A stretch of DNA of 64,000 nt from JBBQVS01 sp964250805 (GTDB lineage Bacteria > Chloroflexota > Ktedonobacteria > Ktedonobacterales > Ktedonobacteraceae), in assembly GCA_964250805.1 (NCBI GenBank), contig CAXUHG010000010.1:1-64000 (forward strand), given 5' to 3'. The notes beneath the pieces are model-generated. The model saw only the letters and a program-made list of their open reading frames with translations. It was not told where the DNA came from and searched no databases. The translations under genes were made by a program, and so were the position numbers. Positions 60,170 through 64,000 of the stretch are shown piece by piece. Positions within the stretch are counted from its first letter, which is position 1, and every line of letters starts with the position of its first letter.

Positions 60170-60535
60170 ATGTCACGTATGAAGACACTCGGTCATTCAC
60201 TGGTAGCAGGTATATTTATTATAAATGGATATGGTGCGTTTGCAGAACCGGGGGCGCGGGTTACCATGGTAGATCAGGCCGGTATTCCGGCTCCAAGACA
60301 AGCTGTCATCTTCAATGGTGCAGCAATGGTTGTTGGGGGGATCGCATTAGCTGTTGGGTTCTTGCCGAAACTTGCCGCCCTTGGATTGATAGGGTCACTT
60401 GTCCCTACCACGTTCGTCGGGCATCCTTTCTGGCAAGAGACAACACCACAAGCTCGTGCAATGCAACGAGGTCAATTCTTGAAAAACCTCTCTATGATTG
60501 GTGGCTTGCTCCTCGTCCTCCTCGAAAAAGATTAA
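60170..60535 (+). CDS. DoxX-family membrane protein
   Basis: A 121-residue integral membrane protein with about four hydrophobic helices. The DoxX pattern is seen: an N-terminal helix with INGYGAFAEP, PRQAVIFNGAAMVVGGIALAVGFLPKLAALGLIGSL, HPFWQ, and a final MIGGLLLVLLEKD. DoxX proteins are linked to thiosulfate:quinone oxidoreductase or to quinone/redox stress complexes in other bacteria. It lies 160 nt after the NADP oxidoreductase, probably in the same HxlR-associated group. The start is ATG 60170 with AAGGAG 10 nt upstream. Confidence 0.88.
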   Translation: MSRMKTLGHSLVAGIFIINGYGAFAEPGARVTMVDQAGIPAPRQAVIFNGAAMVVGGIALAVGFLPKLAALGLIGSLVPTTFVGHPFWQETTPQARAMQRGQFLKNLSMIGGLLLVLLEKD

Positions 60536-60590
60536 GGATGTTCAATATGAGCGAGTCTGAGTAAAACAAAGTTGCCATGGTCGTTAGCGT

Positions 60591-60688
60591 ATGTTTCTCC
60601 CAGATTGATATGGTCGCCCCATAGAGGGATCACCATATCAATCTGGGAGAAACATATGCTAAGGACGTTTCTCCCAGATTGATATGGG
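60591..60688. repeat. Three copies of a 21-24 bp repeat, two of them inverted
   Basis: GTTTCTCCCAGATTGATATGG occurs at about 60593, inverted at 60632-60655, and again direct at 60667-60687. The first two form a 24-bp hairpin with a 17-nt loop after the DoxX gene. The remainder of 60536-60889 shows no gene. Confidence 0.75.
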
Positions 60689-60889
60689 ATCCCAAAATTG
60701 CATTTTTTACTTCGCTGGCATCTTTTCTATTCTTTAGTTTCTCTGAAAATCCTTAGCATGTTTTTTCGCATGGTTCATATCCCCCTTCTTGGGAAGAACC
60801 CGAACTGCTCGCGCAAGACGTGAGAGCCTTTTTCCGTCCACTACGCGAACGATGAAACACAAGCATAGAAAGCGTACCTTGTTACGCCC

Positions 60890-62950
60890 CTATAATGTCG
60901 GCGTCAACGCCGCCTTCACAGGCGGCAACCGCACGCTCGGTATAGCCGCAGGCGAGTTTTGGACTAGTTTGATCTGGTGCGTATCGGAGGGCAGAGTATC
61001 GCTGTAGCTGACGGAAACTGTGACACTATCGGGGTTGATACCCGCTTGCTGCATGAGGTAGGTTTGCGTAGTTTTTGCCTTTGTGCCTTTGATGTGGTTG
61101 AGGATATCGTTTGTTTGCGCTGAGGAGATGTTGTATTCCACGACGCCACCGACAGCGATTTGCATTGTCACGACGCCATTATTATCTACGCTTTGCATTG
61201 CGGGTTGACCAATTTGCGTGGCGGAATTGAGCAATATGTAGCCACTGCCAAACTGTCGCTGTGCTTGCTGCGTTAAAAGAGTGCGTGCCAGACTTTGTAC
61301 ATCCGACCCCTTGAAGTACTCGATGGCACCCTGCTCCTTCATCGTTACCGTCACAGTGTCGCTCACTGAGCCTACGTCTGGCGTTGGTGTCGGATCACCA
61401 TCGACGAAGTTTATAGCACCAACGGTTGTCGCATTGTCGGCTCGTGCCTGTTTCGTCAAGTCAGCGGTAATCTGGGTGCGGAGGGATTGGCGCAATTGCA
61501 CTGCAAGCGGGTCAACATCGGCGAATGCTACTACTCTTTTGCAGTCGAAGATACCTAGGATGCACTGTTTGCCCGTCGTGTTACTCTGCTGGCTCCCCGA
61601 CTGCGTACTATTGAGAACAGAGGCGGGAATAGACGCCGTTCCTGCATCAATGCTGTGTACTGTTGGCTTCGCAGATATGGTTAGCACTTTGGTTAGAGAA
61701 TGCACCTGTGGGCTGATCGTCACGGTTGCCGTAATTGCACCGACAAAGGCATAATATCCCACAAGGCAGATGATGGCGATAAGCGCGAGAATGGCGAACG
61801 AGAGGAAGGCGAAGATTGAGCCTTTTTTACGCCCCTGTCGCTTTGGTCTACGGGCAACGGGACCAGTAACGCCCGCTCTTGTTGCGCTTGACCGCTGGGA
61901 GTTCGGCAAATAAGCGGGATCGACAAGAGATGTAGGTGCGTTATAGTCTTCGCCTCTAAAGTTGCTTACTGGCCTTGCCATCGCCGCCATCCCAACAACC
62001 TCTTCCTTGCTCTGTACAATTGGCTGGGAACCTGTAACACCGCGAGGCGTTTCGTCGCTCTCACTATCAAAGGTGGTAGTTGGTGGAGCAACTTTGGGAG
62101 TAACAACAGCTTTATATGCCTGCTCGAAGACACGTAGTAGCTCATCAGCATTCGGGAAACGCTCATCTAGTTGACGGGCGGTACAGTGATTGACGACGTA
62201 GGCCATCGGCGACGGCAACTGTACAGGATTCCCCTCACCGGGTAAGTGACCTGTGAGCATTTGATAGAGAATAATGCCGAGAGAGTAGATATCGTTGCTG
62301 GGTGCTGCAACGCCATTGAGCCGTTCCGGTGCCATATACTCGATAGTGCCGACCTCTTTGCCCGACTGCGTTAGCTCTGGCTCTGCCGTCGCCATGCCCT
62401 GAATCGAGGCAATACCAAAGTCGATGAGGCGCACATACACCTGCTCGCCGCCCTCTTCTTTATCGAGCAGAACATTGCCAGGCTTCAAGTCACGATGTAT
62501 CACGCCACGTTTATGAATATAGGAAACGGCACGCACAAGGGCGGAGAAGAGAAGATGCACTTCGGCAAGCGACATGGGTCCGCTCTGCAAGCGTTGCGCC
62601 AATGTGCCACCGTCGATATAAGGAGTCACGAGAAAGAGGCGTCCCTGATCCTCGCCAAACTCGACCAGCGACAGAATATGCTCATGCTTCAGATGGGCAC
62701 TCACCTCGGCCTCACGTAGAAAGCGTTTCCGCACGGTGATATCATGTATCAGGTCAGCACGAATAATCTTCACCGCCACTTCGCGCCCGAACGCGCTACG
62801 CTGACGTGCAAGATAGACCTCGCCCATGCCTCCTTCGTCGATGCGGCGCACCAGCTCGTAGTTACCAAAGAAGCGTTGTTCTCTGCTCGCCCGTTGCCCG
62901 TTGCCACCGAAGGCACGTTGTTCTTTCAGGGGACCGTGTTGTTCTCTCAT
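60890..62950 (-). CDS. Membrane Ser/Thr protein kinase with extracellular baseplate-J-like domain
   Basis: About 686 residues. Numbered from TTG 62959, the Hanks kinase domain (33-285) has IDEGGMGEVYL, K64, HRDLKPGN (HRD 155-157) and DFG 180-182. A linker follows, then a basic patch and one membrane helix (about 378-402). A C-terminal extracellular region (about 403-689; TVTISPQVHSLTKVLTISA, VTVSVSYSDTLPSDTHQIKLV) resembles domains annotated as baseplate-J-like in Chloroflexota, with a Cys pair (CILGIFDC). Thus it differs from the PASTA kinase in its sensor. ATG 62950 is the preferred start. No ribosome site is clear. Confidence 0.85.
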   Translation of the reverse strand: MREQHGPLKEQRAFGGNGQRASREQRFFGNYELVRRIDEGGMGEVYLARQRSAFGREVAVKIIRADLIHDITVRKRFLREAEVSAHLKHEHILSLVEFGEDQGRLFLVTPYIDGGTLAQRLQSGPMSLAEVHLLFSALVRAVSYIHKRGVIHRDLKPGNVLLDKEEGGEQVYVRLIDFGIASIQGMATAEPELTQSGKEVGTIEYMAPERLNGVAAPSNDIYSLGIILYQMLTGHLPGEGNPVQLPSPMAYVVNHCTARQLDERFPNADELLRVFEQAYKAVVTPKVAPPTTTFDSESDETPRGVTGSQPIVQSKEEVVGMAAMARPVSNFRGEDYNAPTSLVDPAYLPNSQRSSATRAGVTGPVARRPKRQGRKKGSIFAFLSFAILALIAIICLVGYYAFVGAITATVTISPQVHSLTKVLTISAKPTVHSIDAGTASIPASVLNSTQSGSQQSNTTGKQCILGIFDCKRVVAFADVDPLAVQLRQSLRTQITADLTKQARADNATTVGAINFVDGDPTPTPDVGSVSDTVTVTMKEQGAIEYFKGSDVQSLARTLLTQQAQRQFGSGYILLNSATQIGQPAMQSVDNNGVVTMQIAVGGVVEYNISSAQTNDILNHIKGTKAKTTQTYLMQQAGINPDSVTVSVSYSDTLPSDTHQIKLVQNSPAAIPSVRLPPVKAALTPTL

Positions 62951-63180
62951 ATCTACCAATTTGGAAGTCTCTTACCGCGATTAGTTCGGTGCAGAATAGC
63001 ATGGCTCTCTCATGCATTTTTGCTTCTCCACCTACTATGACGCATAAAGTACAGATATATTAAAAAACTCTGTTCCTGTATAATTTACGAGCATGGAAGG
63101 TCAATGTTGCTATTTTTTCATTTGTACGGGTCTGATATCTACGTCCTCAGTATGTAATGATAGGGGAGATGAGGTAGAGA

Positions 63181-63301
63181 GTAGGGGTCTGATTCATCAC
63201 ACCCTCGTCCCCATCGATCCTGTTCCCAACAATTGTATATGTCCTTCAATTCCTGCCACTATGATCAACGGTGACGAGGGTGTAATGAATTAGACCCCTA
63301 C
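63181..63301. repeat. MITE, GTAGGGGTCTGATTCATCAC family
   Basis: The ends GTAGGGGTCTGATTCATCACACCCTC and GAGGGTGTAATGAATTAGACCCCTAC are inverse with small changes. The right end overlaps the last codons and stop of the HicB-like gene. A degenerate partner end is visible at about 63125. No gene lies between 62951 and 63289. Confidence 0.85.
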
Positions 63302-63532
63302 AGCAATCGTCAATTCCAGCCCATCAACAGTTGGAAGTGGTAAATGTTGAGAAACGCGCAACAAAATCCACTCCTCCAGCACCTCTTCCAATTCCTCACG
63401 ACAATCCTCAAGCGTTTCCGCGTTTGCATACACGCCATCAAAATCTGGTATCTCTCCATAGAACGAGTTATCCGACAATAAAATCTCGTACCTTGCCTTG
63501 TGCATCGCAGCCTTAATATATTGTGTGAGCAT
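63290..63532 (-). CDS. hicB: HicB-like antitoxin family protein
   Basis: An 80-residue protein of the HicB/UPF0150 fold. It has a partial RNase-H-like beta-sheet (YEILLSDNSFYGEIPDFDGVYANAETLEDCREELEEVLEEWILLRV) and the IP.F.GV(Y/W)A…T.EEC…L...L.EW signature. It lacks the DNA-binding tail of some HicB proteins. HicA, the mRNA-cleaving toxin partner, is not adjacent; a MITE occupies the site just downstream. The final Val-Gly-Val and the stop TAA are contributed by that MITE. It may be an orphan or a solitary regulator. Confidence 0.8.
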   Translation of the reverse strand: MLTQYIKAAMHKARYEILLSDNSFYGEIPDFDGVYANAETLEDCREELEEVLEEWILLRVSQHLPLPTVDGLELTIAVGV

Positions 63533-63568
63533 AGTATTTTTATCTCCTCATCTTTTTTGAATACAAAA

Positions 63569-64000
63569 TCAGCTATTCCTATATTGTACTACAATAAAGA
63601 AACGATGATGATGGACATCAATATAGCCTTGTTCCTGAATTCTATTGTGTATTGCTATCAACTTCTCGAAGTATTTTTCAATAGAAAAGTCGGGAATTTG
63701 CCAGGGAATTGCTTTGAGATAATAAACGATGGCACCGACATCGAAAAAACGAGTTATAGGTCGTTCCTCTTTTTGCTCGACAATGTGCCCTCCAGCCTCT
63801 TGCATCTCTTTAACAGCACGTTCAAGAGTCGAGCCATGATAAGGATATTCTCCTGCATCAAAAAGCGTATTGAGGTCAGCTAAATTCTCGCCACCGACTT
63901 GCTGCGTGATAAATTGGTGCCCAGGTTTCAGAATACGCAATACCTCACGAGGTGCATAATACTCATGCCGATTGATAATCAAATCAAACTGTCCATCCTC
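63569..64000 (-). CDS. SAM-dependent methyltransferase, C-terminal part (cut by window edge)
   Basis: About 143 C-terminal codons of a class I methyltransferase. The frame is open to the end of the window and reads EDGQFDLIINRHEYYAPREV, which matches motif IV (…FDLI.NRHE…) and the following helix. Then come LKPGHQFITQQVGGENLADL and an alpha/beta C-terminal domain ending RFFIVVQYR. The pattern resembles methyltransferases with a RHE-Y/F motif that act on small molecules or rRNA. The SAM-binding N-terminal half lies beyond 64000. The start codon is not visible. Confidence 0.8.
   Translation of the reverse strand, partial: EDGQFDLIINRHEYYAPREVLRILKPGHQFITQQVGGENLADLNTLFDAGEYPYHGSTLERAVKEMQEAGGHIVEQKEERPITRFFDVGAIVYYLKAIPWQIPDFSIEKYFEKLIAIHNRIQEQGYIDVHHHRFFIVVQYRNS

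Noticed and set aside
1..64000. CRISPR array
   Set aside because: The many repeats are dispersed and have inverted ends; none shows regular direct repeats with unique spacers, and no cas gene is present.
1..64000. tRNA, rRNA or tmRNA genes
   Set aside because: I looked for TΨC-loop-like GTTCRAATC segments with a matching acceptor stem and found none; no rRNA-like stretch was seen.

Overview
This window looks like chromosome from a free-living member of the Chloroflexota, most likely class Ktedonobacteria. That call is an inference from gene content and not from a marker gene. The supporting content is PASTA-type and other large Ser/Thr kinases, secreted S53 (sedolisin) proteases on Pro/Thr stalks, an XRE–NB-ARC–TPR protein, a lone WXG100 protein, DUF4388 and ferritin-like proteins, and many MITE/REP repeats with a RAYT transposase. 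Base composition is close to half GC by eye. Two runs of ten Ns (25041-25050 and 27223-27232) show that it is a scaffolded draft; both fall inside inverted repeats.

Layout. 0.4-7.6 kb: HD-GYP protein, fumarase fumC, a convergent NB-ARC/TPR protein with an in-frame stop near its end, a secreted carbohydrate-binding-like protein, and a cardiolipin synthase. 7.9-11.1 kb: beta-carbonic anhydrase, two-domain sulfurtransferase, and a compact type II restriction-modification pair. 11.1-18.4 kb (minus strand): ComB-like phosphatase, queA-ruvB, a corrinoid-binding lipoprotein behind a cobalamin riboswitch, a secreted protein, and cobU. 18.5-27.8 kb: glycosyltransferase, secreted sedolisin, PASTA kinase, selB, and a membrane protein. 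28-36.5 kb: WXG100 protein, uvrC, FmdB-like zinc ribbon, histidine kinase, a RAYT transposase between two of its repeats, a SUI1/YciH protein, an amidohydrolase and an alpha/beta hydrolase. 36.9-45.6 kb: a 1,175-residue zinc-ribbon/membrane/Ig-repeat protein, a DUF4177-like protein, a ferritin-like protein, an aldehyde dehydrogenase and a DUF4388 protein. 45.9-48.2 kb: a three-gene operon (SDR, PTPS-type 6-pyruvoyltetrahydropterin synthase, GT4 glycosyltransferase) that could make a glycosylated pterin. 48.2-58.7 kb (accessory): MFS remnant, sedolisin-CAP fusion, decayed ORF, divergent MgtE, Doc-toxin remnant, deazaflavin-dependent reductase, Tat-exported LamG/GtaA-like protein, and a repeat graveyard with a frameshifted RAYT. 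58.7-64 kb: HxlR regulator with a divergent NADP oxidoreductase and DoxX, a second Ser/Thr kinase, an orphan HicB and the end of a methyltransferase.

Two repeat systems shape the window. (1) Nearly every convergent or 3' gene boundary carries a long, almost perfect palindrome (19-38 bp arms, often with no loop, each with its own sequence) with A/T tracts inside the arms. They look like bidirectional intrinsic terminators, some sharing the stop codons of both flanking genes. (2) At least a dozen MITE/REP elements start GTAGGG and end CCCTAC, with ATTTATC-like subterminal repeats, and are probably mobilised by the RAYT at about 32.7-33.3 kb. Several sit exactly at gene ends and supply stop codons (selB, hicB).

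No rRNA, tRNA, CRISPR array or prophage was recognised.
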